This document shows, piece by piece, positions 32,889 to 41,916 of a DNA stretch of 64,000 bases. The notes under the pieces were generated by a model, which worked only from the letters and a program-made list of their open reading frames with translations, had not been told where the DNA came from and made no database searches. This DNA is from Virgifigura deserti. GTDB taxonomy: Bacteria > Pseudomonadota > Alphaproteobacteria > Dongiales > Dongiaceae. Each line of letters opens with the position of its first letter. Positions within the stretch are counted from its first letter, which is position 1. Both the position numbers and the translations under genes were made by a program. The DNA lies in contig QOZR01000004.1 of NCBI GenBank assembly GCA_003576685.1, positions 124,001-188,000 on the forward strand, written 5' to 3'.

Positions 32889-33683
32889 ATGCAGCGCGAC
32901 GACTATACGGCCGCAAACCGACAGGCTTGGGACGAGGCGGCGCCGATTCACCGGGAACGCAAATTCGCCGAGCTCATCGCACAATTCAGCGAGCCCGGCC
33001 ATTCCTGCCTCGACCCGATCGAGACGGCGATCCTTCGGCGCATCGGCATCGACGGCAAGGATGTCGCGCAGCTCTGCTGCAACAATGGCCGCGAGCTCTT
33101 GTCGGTGAAGAACCTTGGCGCCGGCCGCTGCGTCGGCTTCGACATCTCCGAGGGGTTCATCGAGCAGGCGCGCGAACTGGCGGCGGCGGGCGGCATCGAT
33201 TGCAGCTTCGTCGCCACCGACATCTACGCGATCCCGCACGACTATGACGAAAGCTTCGATCTCGTCACCATCACCATCGGCGCGCTCGGCTGGATGCCGG
33301 ACCTGACGGAGTTCCTCGCCGTCGCCGCGCATCTGCTGAAGCCCGGCGGATGGCTCTTCATCTATGAGCAGCACCCCATTCTCGATATGTTCGAGCCGGG
33401 CGACACGGCCGATCCGCTGGCGCTCCGCTACTCCTATTTCCAGACGGAGCCGTTTCGGAACGAGTACGGCCTGGATTACTGGGGCAAGGCGCGCTACCCG
33501 TCGAAGCCGATGTACTGGTTCCACCATAAGCTGTCGGACGTGATCGCCGGCTGTCTGGCGAATGGCTTGGCGCTGGAGGCCTTCGAGGAATATCCGCACG
33601 ACATCTCGGTCTTCACGCCGATCGCCGAGTCCCCCATTCGGCCGCCGATGAGCTACAGCTTGGTGGCGTGGAAGGAAGGCTGA
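32889..33683 (+). CDS. SAM-dependent methyltransferase
   Basis: A 264-residue class I methyltransferase. The SAM site is VAQLCCNNGRELLSVKNLGA (motif I, with CNNG replacing the usual G-x-G-x-G), acidic loop GFDISEGFIEQARELA and FDLVTITIGALGWMPDL (motif IV region). Similar proteins act on small molecules; the acceptor is unknown. The start at 32889 is preceded by GGACGGAG; the frame is open for 29 codons upstream. It is convergent with the adenylate cyclase gene. Confidence 0.82.
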   Translation: MQRDDYTAANRQAWDEAAPIHRERKFAELIAQFSEPGHSCLDPIETAILRRIGIDGKDVAQLCCNNGRELLSVKNLGAGRCVGFDISEGFIEQARELAAAGGIDCSFVATDIYAIPHDYDESFDLVTITIGALGWMPDLTEFLAVAAHLLKPGGWLFIYEQHPILDMFEPGDTADPLALRYSYFQTEPFRNEYGLDYWGKARYPSKPMYWFHHKLSDVIAGCLANGLALEAFEEYPHDISVFTPIAESPIRPPMSYSLVAWKEG

Positions 33684-33701
33684 AACAAGTCCGCCCCACT
33701 G

Positions 33702-34850
33702 TTATGGGCGCGAATCGTGCAGTTCGGCCACGCTGTAGGTTTCGACCGGGTTGCCGACGCCCTTCAGTGAGCGTGCGCCGCACGCTCTCGCCTCAATCTG
33801 GCCCTCAACGTCGAGATAAGCGTGCTGGTCGATCAAGGTCTCGCCGTCCTTGGCCTGATCGCAGAGCCGGGACGCAATATTGACGACATTTCCGATGGCC
33901 GTGTAATCGGCACGGCCCTGATTGCCGACCAATCCGAGCGTCGCGTATCCGCTCGCGATGCCGATGCCGATGCCGATCGAATGTCCCAGACGCCGCCAGT
34001 GCTCGCGCAGGTCCTGCAAAACCTCCTGGATCTCAAGTGCGAGTTCGACAGCATCGAGGACCGGTTGTTCGCAGGGGATGGGATCGTTGAAGAAGACCAT
34101 CAACCCATCACCGGCTCGGTAGCCGATGGTACCGTGCCGTTTGGAAACCAGGCTGCCTATCCGCTCGTGGTAGGCCCGCAGCAGAAGAATGATCTCCTCC
34201 GGCTCGACATTTTCCGAGAGTGACGTGAAGTTGCGAATGTCACAAAACAGGCAGGCGATGTACCGGCGGTGGCTGTCAAGGAGCGCCTCCTTGCCCTCGG
34301 CGATGACCAGCTCCGCGACCTGCGGCGCCAGAAAACCCTTCAGTCGGCCGAGGCGTTCGATCTCGCGGACCTGGCGCTGGACCTTGTCCTCCAGGTTCTG
34401 ATTGAAGTCGCGGATCTGCAGCGCCTGCCGCTGAACCGTGCGGTAGAGCGAGCCCACCATGGCGTTCTGGTTCAACAGCGCGGAGCCGACGAGCAGGACG
34501 TACGCCAGGGCCTCGAGATCGAAGTCGTAATGCACATACATTGCGAAGATCAGGACCGCCACGCCGGTCGCGCCGACTGCCAGGGGCAGAAGCCGTTCAT
34601 GTTCCTTGCGGTCGCGCCACAGGGCATAGACGGCGAACAGACCGAGGCCGCACATGACGGCCGCCTGAAGGTGGGGATTGACCGTGAACGACTGAGGGCC
34701 CGATAACGTTTCGGCGAGGAGAACGCCGTAACAGGCCACAAGCGAGCCGAGTGCACCGATGAAGGCAAGCGCGCCGAACGGGAGGACGAGTTTGAAGCCG
34801 CGATCCTCGCTCGTCTCGGCCGGCAGCCGTGCGGTGTCCCGTTCGGTCAT
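33702..34850 (-). CDS. membrane-bound class III adenylate/guanylate cyclase
   Basis: A 382-residue protein. The N-terminal part has about four membrane helices (roughly 20-135), then a coiled linker (QIRDFNQNLEDKVQRQVREI, 142-170), then a class III cyclase domain (about 190-375). The domain has LFCDIRNFTSLSE (first metal Asp), YRAGDGLMVFFND (second metal Asp) and GNVVNIASRL (Asn and Arg for transition-state binding). It should make cAMP, or cGMP, in response to a membrane cue. No membrane sensor family is recognised. Confidence 0.9.
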   Translation of the reverse strand: MTERDTARLPAETSEDRGFKLVLPFGALAFIGALGSLVACYGVLLAETLSGPQSFTVNPHLQAAVMCGLGLFAVYALWRDRKEHERLLPLAVGATGVAVLIFAMYVHYDFDLEALAYVLLVGSALLNQNAMVGSLYRTVQRQALQIRDFNQNLEDKVQRQVREIERLGRLKGFLAPQVAELVIAEGKEALLDSHRRYIACLFCDIRNFTSLSENVEPEEIILLLRAYHERIGSLVSKRHGTIGYRAGDGLMVFFNDPIPCEQPVLDAVELALEIQEVLQDLREHWRRLGHSIGIGIGIASGYATLGLVGNQGRADYTAIGNVVNIASRLCDQAKDGETLIDQHAYLDVEGQIEARACGARSLKGVGNPVETYSVAELHDSRP

Positions 34851-35036
34851 GAAATGGCCTCTCGGCCAAGCGATCCAAGCCGATATTTCTCAGATGGCAG
34901 TTTGTTACATCTGATCAACCCTTCCGTCTCGAACCGGCCCATCCGACTCGCGGATGCGGCGCCACGGACATGGCGGATGAGATGAATGGTAGCGGTTCGC
35001 CCGGCTTGATATTCAGGACGGACCGGCCGAAAAAAT

Positions 35037-35143
35037 CCCTATTCCCAATAGGGAAGAAATTTTCCTTCAAGCCCCGTATAGTAAGCCCTACCTAAAGAAC
35101 GGGGCCGGAGGCCTCGACGGCGAAAAGACGAGGACGGGGAGCG
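35037..35143 (+). promoter_or_regulatory. structured 5' leader of moaA
   Basis: Three short stems precede the moaA start: CCCTATT/AATAGGG (35037-35053), CCCCGT/ACGGGG (35072-35077 with 35099-35104) and CCTCG/CGAGG (35112-35133), the last ending about ten bases before the ATG. moaA leaders often carry a molybdenum-cofactor riboswitch, but I could not match the known consensus, so this is only a possible RNA regulator. Confidence 0.3.
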
Positions 35144-36136
35144 ATGATCGATCCATTCGGCCGAACAATCAGTTATCTGCGGGTGTCGGTGACGGACCGG
35201 TGCGATTTCCGGTGCGTCTATTGCATGGCCGAGGACATGACCTTCCTGCCGAAGGCGGAGCTCTTGACCCTGGAGGAGCTCGACCGGGTCTGCAGCGCCT
35301 TCGTTCGCCTGGGCGTCAAGAAGCTGAGGCTGACCGGCGGCGAGCCGCTGGTGCGCCGCAATGTGATGAGCCTTGTCCGTGGCCTGTCGCGGCATCTCGA
35401 CAGCGGCGCGCTCGAGGAGCTGACGCTGACCACCAACGGCAGCCAACTCGCCAAGCACGCGGCCGAGCTGGCCGAATGCGGAGTGCGGCGACTGAACGTC
35501 TCGATCGACACGCTCGACCCGCATAAGTTCGCGGCGATCACCCGCTGGGGCAAGCTGGACAAGGTGCTCGACGGGCTGGCGGCGGCGAAGGCGGCCGGGC
35601 TGCAGATCAAAATCAACACGGTCGCGCTCAAGGGCGTCAATGATGACGAGTTCGACCATCTCATCACCTGGTGCGGCGAGCAGGGCTTCGATCTCACCGT
35701 CATCGAGGTGATGCCGATGGGCGACATCGGCGGCGAGACGCGCGTCGATCAGTATCTGCCTCTTTCGGTGCTACGCGGCCGGTTGGCCCAGAAATGGACG
35801 CTCGACGAGATCGACTACCGCACGGGCGGCCCGGCGCGTTACGTCCGCATCAAGGAAACCGGCGGACGGCTCGGCTTCATCACGCCACTGACCCACAATT
35901 TCTGCGAGAGCTGCAACCGGGTGCGGCTGACCTGCACCGGCACGCTCTATATGTGCCTCGGCCAGGAGGACGCCGCCGACCTGCGTGCGCCCTTGCGCCA
36001 AAGCGAGAGCGACGAATTGCTGGAGACAGCGATTCACGAGGCGATCGCGCGCAAGCCGAAGGGCCATGATTTCATCATCGACCGCCGACACAACCGTCCC
36101 GCCGTCGGCCGCCATATGAGCGTCACCGGCGGGTAA
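35144..36136 (+). CDS. moaA: GTP 3',8-cyclase MoaA
   Basis: A 330-residue radical-SAM enzyme that starts molybdopterin synthesis from GTP. The N-terminal cluster ligands are Cys20, Cys24 and Cys27 ([12 protein letters not shown]). The SAM-binding GGE is in [11 protein letters not shown]. The C-terminal substrate cluster ligands are Cys254, Cys257 and Cys271 ([14 protein letters not shown]... then MCLGQ). The chain ends in Gly-Gly, which is essential in the family. No other moa genes adjoin it. It serves the same cofactor pathway as mobA and fdhD. Confidence 0.96.
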   Translation: MIDPFGRTISYLRVSVTDRCDFRCVYCMAEDMTFLPKAELLTLEELDRVCSAFVRLGVKKLRLTGGEPLVRRNVMSLVRGLSRHLDSGALEELTLTTNGSQLAKHAAELAECGVRRLNVSIDTLDPHKFAAITRWGKLDKVLDGLAAAKAAGLQIKINTVALKGVNDDEFDHLITWCGEQGFDLTVIEVMPMGDIGGETRVDQYLPLSVLRGRLAQKWTLDEIDYRTGGPARYVRIKETGGRLGFITPLTHNFCESCNRVRLTCTGTLYMCLGQEDAADLRAPLRQSESDELLETAIHEAIARKPKGHDFIIDRRHNRPAVGRHMSVTGG

Positions 36137-36168
36137 GCTTCGCCCCTTCGAGTCGGAGGACCTGCATC

Positions 36169-36615
36169 ATGAAACCGCCCACGGACGTCGCGCCGGGCTT
36201 CGCGGTGACCGCCCAACTTGACAAGACCGACGTCGCCGCCCTGGCGCAACGCGGATATCGGACGATCGTAAACAACCGGCCGGACGACGAAGAACCCGGC
36301 CAGCCGACCGCGGCCGAGATCCGCGCCGATGCGGAGCGACTCGGCCTGACCTACATTTATATTCCGGTGACGACCGGCACGATCACGGCGCAGGACGTGG
36401 CGGCCGTCACGCGGGCCGTGCGGGAAAGCCCGCAGCCGGTCGTCGCGCATTGCCGAAGCGGCACCCGCTCCTACCTGCTCTGGGCCGCCGGACGGGCGCT
36501 CGACGGCGACGCCGATCCGTCGGCGCTGGTCGCCGAAGCGGCGAAACGCGGCTATGACCTGCAATCTCTGCCGGACTTGGTCGCCCGGCTGCGGCGGGAG
36601 CGGGCCGGAGGATAG
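36169..36615 (+). CDS. TIGR01244/DUF442-type phosphatase-like sulfurtransferase
   Basis: A 148-residue protein with a dual-specificity phosphatase-like fold. The active loop is AHCRSGTRS with Cys95. N-terminal sequence VAPGFAVTAQLDKTDVAALA and IVNNRPDDEEPGQPT match the family found alone or fused to beta-lactamase-type persulfide dioxygenase (Blh). It probably acts as a sulfurtransferase or phosphatase in sulfide handling. It follows moaA by 32 bases and may be in the same transcript. Confidence 0.87.
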   Translation: MKPPTDVAPGFAVTAQLDKTDVAALAQRGYRTIVNNRPDDEEPGQPTAAEIRADAERLGLTYIYIPVTTGTITAQDVAAVTRAVRESPQPVVAHCRSGTRSYLLWAAGRALDGDADPSALVAEAAKRGYDLQSLPDLVARLRRERAGG

Positions 36616-36671
36616 AGACGCCTACAGCGCGCGCTTCCCCTTGCGGGAGGGAGATTTTCAACAAGCTCTGC

Positions 36672-37322
36672 TTAGCTCACCAGTTCCCAGGCGCCGTCGG
36701 GTTGGCGGCAGGCGGTGCCGTAGATCCGCTCGGTGCGGCCGCCGATCGTGGCTGTGGTGGTGTATTCGCGGCAATAGCGGCCGAAGCGGTTCTCGTAGGT
36801 TCCGTGGGGGACCACCTGATACTGAACGCCGCCGGGATTGCGCCAGATCACCGGCCGACTGTCGGGCGCGTGCTCCAGCGTCTGGCCGAGACAGCCGAAA
36901 TCGACCCGGTCCATGGACCGGCCGATGCCGCCGCCGATCAGGGCGCCGATGATCGTGCCGCCGATCATCGCGGCCGTGCGGCCCGAACCCTTGCCGATCT
37001 GCGATCCTACGACTCCGCCCGCCGCGCCGCCGAGAACGCTGCCCAGCAGTTCGCGGTTGCAAAGGCCGAGATCGATGCCAAAGGGCAGACGGTCATGGTT
37101 CGAATAGCGGTCGTGATCATAATGATAATGATGGTGGCGGTGGTGCTCGTATTCGTGCCGGTGCCGATGCTTATGCTTATGCTTGTGCTTGTGCTTCGCC
37201 CGATAGCCGTGCGCGGACGCCCAGGGCGGCGGATCGGCAAGGGCTGACCCGGAGTCGGCCGCGGTCGCGACCAGCGTCGCCGCGACCAGCAGTGCGATGA
37301 AGCGGTATCCTGCGATCTTCAT
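36672..37322 (-). CDS. glycine-zipper 2TM envelope protein with a His-rich segment
   Basis: A 216-residue exported protein. A signal peptide (residues 1-29, cut after ALA) is followed by a histidine-rich stretch (about 39-77: repeated Lys-His, then Arg-His and Tyr-His). A glycine-zipper helix pair follows (GSVLGGAAGGVVGSQIGKG, AAMIGGTIIGALIGGGIG), then a C-terminal domain RYCREYTTTATIGGRTERIYGTACRQPDGAWELV. The C-terminal domain is closely shared with the lipoprotein at 45.9-46.4 kb. The zipper probably inserts in the outer membrane; the His-rich part may bind metal. Confidence 0.85.
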   Translation of the reverse strand: MKIAGYRFIALLVAATLVATAADSGSALADPPPWASAHGYRAKHKHKHKHKHRHRHEYEHHRHHHYHYDHDRYSNHDRLPFGIDLGLCNRELLGSVLGGAAGGVVGSQIGKGSGRTAAMIGGTIIGALIGGGIGRSMDRVDFGCLGQTLEHAPDSRPVIWRNPGGVQYQVVPHGTYENRFGRYCREYTTTATIGGRTERIYGTACRQPDGAWELVS

Positions 37323-37512
37323 GATGTCGCCCTGTCCCCTGGAAGGTCCGCACGAATTCCGATCGATCCTGGCAAGGCCCAGCTGAATCCAAGCTGAGCG
37401 ATCCGTTCATCCGCCGTTCATCGGAGATGTCGCCTTGCGCTGGCATGCCGCTGCCGCTGCGCTATACTCCGGCCGCATCTCGGGGCAGCAACTACCAGGG
37501 GAGCGGACGAGG

Positions 37513-38280
37513 GTGACGACCCAGAACATCGCGTTCGTCGCCGCCGATACGGAGGAGGCGCAGGCCGCGCGACAGCGGCTCGCGGCGCGCTATCCGTCGA
37601 CGGACCCGGAGAACGCCGACGTGATCGTCGCGCTGGGCGGCGACGGATTCATGATCGAGACCCTGCACCGCTCCATCAAGCGGGGCGTGCCGATCTATGG
37701 GATGAACTGCGGCACCGTCGGCTTCCTGATGAACCAGTATGACGAATCGGATTTGCCGGCGCGTCTCGCCGTCGCGCAGGTCGCGCGGCTGCACCCGCTG
37801 GCGATGACGGCGCGCACCATCGAGGGCAAAACGGTCCGGGCACTCGCCCTCAACGAGGTGTCGCTGCTGCGCGAGACCCGTCAGGCGGCGAAGATCGGCA
37901 TCCGGATCGATGGGGTGGTGCGAATGCCGGAACTGGTCTGCGACGGCGTACTGGTCGCGACCCCGGCCGGCAGCTCGGCTTATAATCTGTCGGCGCACGG
38001 GCCGATTTTGCCGATCGGCTCGAACGTGCTGGCACTGACCCCGATCAGCGCCTTCCGACCGCGGCGGTGGCGTGGCGCCCTGCTGCCGCACAGCGCGGAG
38101 ATCACCTTCGTGATCCACGAATCGGCCAAGCGGCCGGTCAGCGCCGTCGCCGACTATACCGAGGTGCGGAACATCGCCGAGGTCCGGGTTCGTGAGGACC
38201 GGGGCACGGTGCTGAACCTGCTGTTCGACCCGGCGCACAATCTCGAAGAACGAATCCTGATGGAGCAGTTCCAGGCATAG
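37513..38280 (+). CDS. nadK: NAD kinase
   Basis: A 255-residue ATP-NAD kinase that makes NADP in the cytoplasm. The signature [18 protein letters not shown] holds the catalytic GGDG. Further marks are [31 protein letters not shown] (NE/D motif) and [28 protein letters not shown] 37513 is chosen since GGGGAGCGG lies upstream and the conserved sequence begins there. It is divergent from the glycine-zipper gene and convergent with a receiver gene. Confidence 0.93.
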   Translation: MTTQNIAFVAADTEEAQAARQRLAARYPSTDPENADVIVALGGDGFMIETLHRSIKRGVPIYGMNCGTVGFLMNQYDESDLPARLAVAQVARLHPLAMTARTIEGKTVRALALNEVSLLRETRQAAKIGIRIDGVVRMPELVCDGVLVATPAGSSAYNLSAHGPILPIGSNVLALTPISAFRPRRWRGALLPHSAEITFVIHESAKRPVSAVADYTEVRNIAEVRVREDRGTVLNLLFDPAHNLEERILMEQFQA

Positions 38281-38292
38281 CCGCTCGCCGGG

Positions 38293-38790
38293 CTAGCAGT
38301 TCGCCTCGACCCGATTCGCCCCCTGAACCGTCAGCGCCGCCGCTACGGCCTGTTCGAGCTGCTGGCCGTAGAAGGGCTTGCGCAGATAGCCGGCCGGCCC
38401 GGTCGCCTGCGCCCGGTCCATGATGGCACCTTCGGAATAAGCCGTGACATAGAGGATCGGCACCGTCGCGATCGCCCGGAGCGCCTGCGCCGTCTCGATA
38501 CCGTCCATCGGCCCGCGCAGGGTGATGTCCATCAATATGAGGTCGGGCACCTGCTTCGCCACGGCCTCCAGCGCGGCCCTGCCCGAAGCGACCGTGCCGA
38601 GAACCTCATAGCCGGCGGCGGTGAGCATCTCGGCCATCGAGAGGGCGACCAGCGCCTCGTCCTCGACGATCAGAAGACTCGCCCGCTCCCGCCCTTCCGA
38701 ACGCACAAGGGACCGGAGGTCGCCGGACTGCTCGGCTGTCAGCCGGTCGACGGCGTCACGCGTTACGATTGGTGCCGATTGGAAAGCCAT
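38293..38790 (-). CDS. single-domain response regulator
   Basis: A protein of about 165 residues with one receiver domain (about 38-155): Glu43/Asp44 pair, phospho-acceptor Asp88 in LILMDITLRGPMDG, Thr in ILYVTAYSE and Lys in YLRKPFYG. The extra residues GPMDGI after the Asp and the VTAYS motif match receivers paired with HWE/HisKA_2 kinases. The four-PAS HWE kinase at 27-29 kb is a candidate partner. ATGs at 38790 and 38823 are both possible starts. Confidence 0.85.
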   Translation of the reverse strand: MAFQSAPIVTRDAVDRLTAEQSGDLRSLVRSEGRERASLLIVEDEALVALSMAEMLTAAGYEVLGTVASGRAALEAVAKQVPDLILMDITLRGPMDGIETAQALRAIATVPILYVTAYSEGAIMDRAQATGPAGYLRKPFYGQQLEQAVAAALTVQGANRVEANC

Positions 38791-39017
38791 GAGAGTTCCA
38801 GATTTCGCTCGGGCTGTTTTCATCGGGACGTAACATTTGTTTCTAGTAACGTGACAAAGCTGACAAAGTTCCAGGCCGACCACAGGAAAATTGGTCGCTC
38901 GCGACGACTCGTTGAGCGATCGAGCTACAGCGCTGCATGAACTTTAAGATTTTTTTGCGGAGAACGATAGGAGAGCCGGCTAACCTGCTATCAGCGTTTG
39001 CTTTTCCGTGATTCCGC

Positions 39018-39890
39018 TCAGCGGCATCCGGTCTCGTCCCGCGCATAATCGACGATGGCGGCGACGAGCCGATCGATGTCGGCCTTGAGCGCGTCGAAGC
39101 CTGCCGTCTTCTCGACCCGCGCCTCGTCCATATAGAGGCGACGATTCACCTCGATCTGCAGGCTGTGGCGGCTCGCCGCCGGATCGCCGTGCCGCGTGAC
39201 CAGCTCGGCGCCCTTGAACGGATGGTTCACGGCGACGCTGTAGCCGAGCTCCATCAGCGTTTCGCGGACCATTTCCGTGAAGCGCGCGCTGCAGGTCGTG
39301 CCGTCCCGGTCGCCGAGCACGAAATCGTCCCGCGCCTTGCCCTTCAACGCCGCCTTGCCCCGTCCGGTCCGCTTTCCGAGCGCGCGCATCGAGTGGCAGT
39401 TGACGTGCCAGACCGCGCCGAACGATTCGTGGGCACGGTCGAGCATGGCTTGAAGCTCGGCATGATAGGGCCGATGAAAGCGGGCGATCCGTGCCTCGAC
39501 CTCGGCGACGGTGAGCCGGCGGTCATAGACCGGCGTCCTCGCCCGGATCAGCCGCCGGACCAGTCCCAACCCGCGCTCGCAGCGTTCGCTCGGCAGCACG
39601 GGATAGGGCCAGGGCTCGTCGAACAGATTGAGGTCGATCTCCGCCTCATGGCGGTTGGGATCGATATAGCTGCGCGGGAACAGAGCCGTGAGCAGCGAGG
39701 CGCCGCGGCGCGGCGCGTCGGCGAACAACTCGTCGACGAACGCGTCCTCGGCCCGCCGCAGAATATCGAACGGGGCGGCGAAGGCGAAGTCCGCCGGATA
39801 GACCGTCCCGCTATGCGGCGAGTCGAAGACGACCGGCGCGGCCGGGCATTCGGGCGGCGGGTCATGACGCGCCAGCACCTCGGGAATCAT
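39018..39890 (-). CDS. N-formylglutamate amidohydrolase
   Basis: A 290-residue enzyme of the HutG/N-formylglutamate amidohydrolase family. The metal and substrate motifs are VVFDSPHSGTVYPADF near the N-terminus, YIDPNRHEAEIDLNLFD and WHVNCHSMRALGK. It frees formate and glutamate in histidine breakdown, or acts on related N-acyl amino acids. There are no other hut genes beside it. The ATG at 39890 starts just before conserved sequence. Confidence 0.9.
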   Translation of the reverse strand: MIPEVLARHDPPPECPAAPVVFDSPHSGTVYPADFAFAAPFDILRRAEDAFVDELFADAPRRGASLLTALFPRSYIDPNRHEAEIDLNLFDEPWPYPVLPSERCERGLGLVRRLIRARTPVYDRRLTVAEVEARIARFHRPYHAELQAMLDRAHESFGAVWHVNCHSMRALGKRTGRGKAALKGKARDDFVLGDRDGTTCSARFTEMVRETLMELGYSVAVNHPFKGAELVTRHGDPAASRHSLQIEVNRRLYMDEARVEKTAGFDALKADIDRLVAAIVDYARDETGCR

Positions 39891-40024
39891 GTAGCAGGAC
39901 AATGATCTGCACCTCTCCTCTCGGCGGTGGCCCGACGTCTCGTGATCCCCGACTTCTGATGATGCAGGGCTGGCGCGACCGCCGAGGCTCGGCCATAATT
40001 GCGACCTTCGAAAATAGGCTATCA

Positions 40025-41218
40025 ATGCCAACGATCGGAAGAGTCCAAGTGCCCCAACTCGTCACGAGTCTCGACATGATCCGACGGCTGGTGTCGTTCG
40101 ACACTACCAGCCGCAACTCCAATCTCGAATTGATCGAGTTCGTCCGCGGCTATCTCGGCGAGCTCGGGATCGAGTGCCGCCTCGTCTTCGACGAAGGAGG
40201 CGGCAAGGCGAATCTCTATGCGACGCTGGGCCCGACCGACCGGCCGGGCATTGCGCTCTCCGGCCATACCGACGTGGTGCCGGTCGACGGGCAGGAGTGG
40301 CACACCGATCCCTGGCAGGTCGCGGAGAAGGACGGGCGACTTTACGGCCGCGGCACGAGCGACATGAAGAGCTTCCTCGCCGTCGCCCTGGCGATGGCGC
40401 CGGACTTCCTGAAGCGGGACCTGAAGACGCCGCTCCATCTCGTCATGTCCTATGACGAGGAGGTCGGCTGCGTCGGCATCCGCCGGCTGCTGGAGGTGCT
40501 GCGCGACATGCCGATCCGGCCGGCGGCCTGCATCGTCGGCGAACCGACGGATATGAAGGTGATCGTCGCCCACAAGGGAAAGAAGAGCGTGCGCTGTCGG
40601 GTGCGAGGCTTCGAGTGCCATTCGTCGCTGGCCCCGCGCGGCGTCAATGCAGTGGAGTTCGCCGCCGAGGTGATCGCCTATCTGCGGCGCATGGGACACC
40701 GGATCGCGACCGAAGGCGCCAGGGACAAGGAGTTCGATATTCCCCACACGACGGTCCATACCGGGCTGGTCCATGGCGGCACGGCCCTGAACATCGTGCC
40801 CAAGGACTGCAGCTTCGATTTCGAGTTCCGCTACCTGCCCGGCGACGATCCAGAGGCAATGCTGGCCGAGGTGCAGCGCTTCGCCGAGCAGGAGCTGCTG
40901 CCGGCGATGCACGCGGTCGCGGTGGACACCGGCTTCAGCTGGGAGGAGATCTCCGCCTTCCCCGGCCTCGACACGCCGGAAGAGGCGGAGGTCGTCGCGC
41001 TAGCCAAGGCGCTGAGCGGCGGCAACGACGTCGGCAAGGTTGCCTTCGGCACCGAGGGCGGGCTGTTCCAGAATATCGGCATCCCGACGATCATCTGCGG
41101 TCCGGGCAGCATCGACCAGGCGCACAAGCCCGACGAGTTCGTCAGCCTCGAGCAGATCGCGCTCTGCGAGCGGTTCATGCATCGGCTGATGGACCGCGTT
41201 TGCGAACCGGCGGCCTGA
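40025..41218 (+). CDS. argE: M20 family acetylornithine deacetylase (ArgE-like)
   Basis: A 397-residue zinc amidohydrolase. Metal and catalytic motifs are ALSGHTDVVPVDGQEW (His, catalytic Asp), LYGRGTSDMKSFLAV (bridging Asp) and SYDEEVGCVGIRRLL (Glu-Glu), with GFECHSSLAPRGVNAVEF in the dimerisation domain and a C-terminal His in GPGSIDQAHKPDEFVS. It should release ornithine from N-acetylornithine. It begins a rightward run of closely packed genes. A GTG eight codons downstream could also start it. Confidence 0.92.
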   Translation: MPTIGRVQVPQLVTSLDMIRRLVSFDTTSRNSNLELIEFVRGYLGELGIECRLVFDEGGGKANLYATLGPTDRPGIALSGHTDVVPVDGQEWHTDPWQVAEKDGRLYGRGTSDMKSFLAVALAMAPDFLKRDLKTPLHLVMSYDEEVGCVGIRRLLEVLRDMPIRPAACIVGEPTDMKVIVAHKGKKSVRCRVRGFECHSSLAPRGVNAVEFAAEVIAYLRRMGHRIATEGARDKEFDIPHTTVHTGLVHGGTALNIVPKDCSFDFEFRYLPGDDPEAMLAEVQRFAEQELLPAMHAVAVDTGFSWEEISAFPGLDTPEEAEVVALAKALSGGNDVGKVAFGTEGGLFQNIGIPTIICGPGSIDQAHKPDEFVSLEQIALCERFMHRLMDRVCEPAA

Positions 41219-41227
41219 GCGTCCCGC

Positions 41228-41890
41228 ATGGCATCAAACATTCGCGCGGCGGTGTTCGACCTCGGCGGCGTGCTGATCGACTGGAATCCCCGCTATCTCT
41301 ATCGAAAGCTGTTCGACGGCGACGAGGCCGGCATGGAGGCGTTCCTCACCGAAGTCTGCACCCCGGCCTGGAACGAGGAGCAGGATGGCGGACGCCCCTT
41401 CGCCGACGCCGTCGCCCTCCTCGTCGCCCAGCATCCGACCCATGCCGCGCTGATCGAGGCCTATGATGCACGGTGGGAGGAGATGCTGGCCGGGCCGATC
41501 GCCGGATCGGTCGAGATCCTGGCGGCGCTCAAGGCGCAGCGGATGCCGCTCTATGCGCTCACCAACTGGTCGGCGGAGAAATTCCCGATCGCCCGCCGCC
41601 GCTTCGACTTCCTGCAATGGTTCGACGGCATCGTCGTCTCCGGCGAGATCCGCCTGAAGAAGCCGGATCCGGAGATCTTCCGGCACCTGCTCGACGGCTT
41701 CGGCCTGACCGCCGGCGAGACGCTGTTCATCGACGATTCCGAGCCGAACGTGGCGGCGGCACAGGCCGCGGGCATGACGGCCCTCCGCTTCCGCTCGCCG
41801 CAGGCGCTGCGCCGGGACTTGACGGCGCTCGGGCTGCTCGACGGCCCGGAGCGACCATTGGAGGCTCAGGGCATCCCGACGAATCCGTGA
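41228..41890 (+). CDS. HAD-family hydrolase (HAD-IA)
   Basis: A 220-residue phosphatase-like protein. Motif I is VFDLGGVLIDW (the catalytic DxG variant with Gly after Leu, as in the YihX group), motif II ALTNWS, motif III KKPDPEIF and motif IV FIDDSEPNV. The YihX-like group acts on sugar phosphates. It lies nine bases after argE and is followed closely by an AstE/AspA-like gene. Confidence 0.9.
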   Translation: MASNIRAAVFDLGGVLIDWNPRYLYRKLFDGDEAGMEAFLTEVCTPAWNEEQDGGRPFADAVALLVAQHPTHAALIEAYDARWEEMLAGPIAGSVEILAALKAQRMPLYALTNWSAEKFPIARRRFDFLQWFDGIVVSGEIRLKKPDPEIFRHLLDGFGLTAGETLFIDDSEPNVAAAQAAGMTALRFRSPQALRRDLTALGLLDGPERPLEAQGIPTNP

Positions 41891-41916
41891 AGGCTGTCGA
41901 TTTGGTTTTGCGTTCC

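Noticed and set aside
34851..35143. Molybdenum cofactor riboswitch before moaA
   Set aside because: Stems are present, but the conserved bases I associate with that riboswitch were not found; reported only as a possible structured leader.
37092..37208. Short tandem repeats that might suggest a CRISPR or other array
   Set aside because: They are in-frame codons of the His-rich segment of an exported protein, with no spacers.
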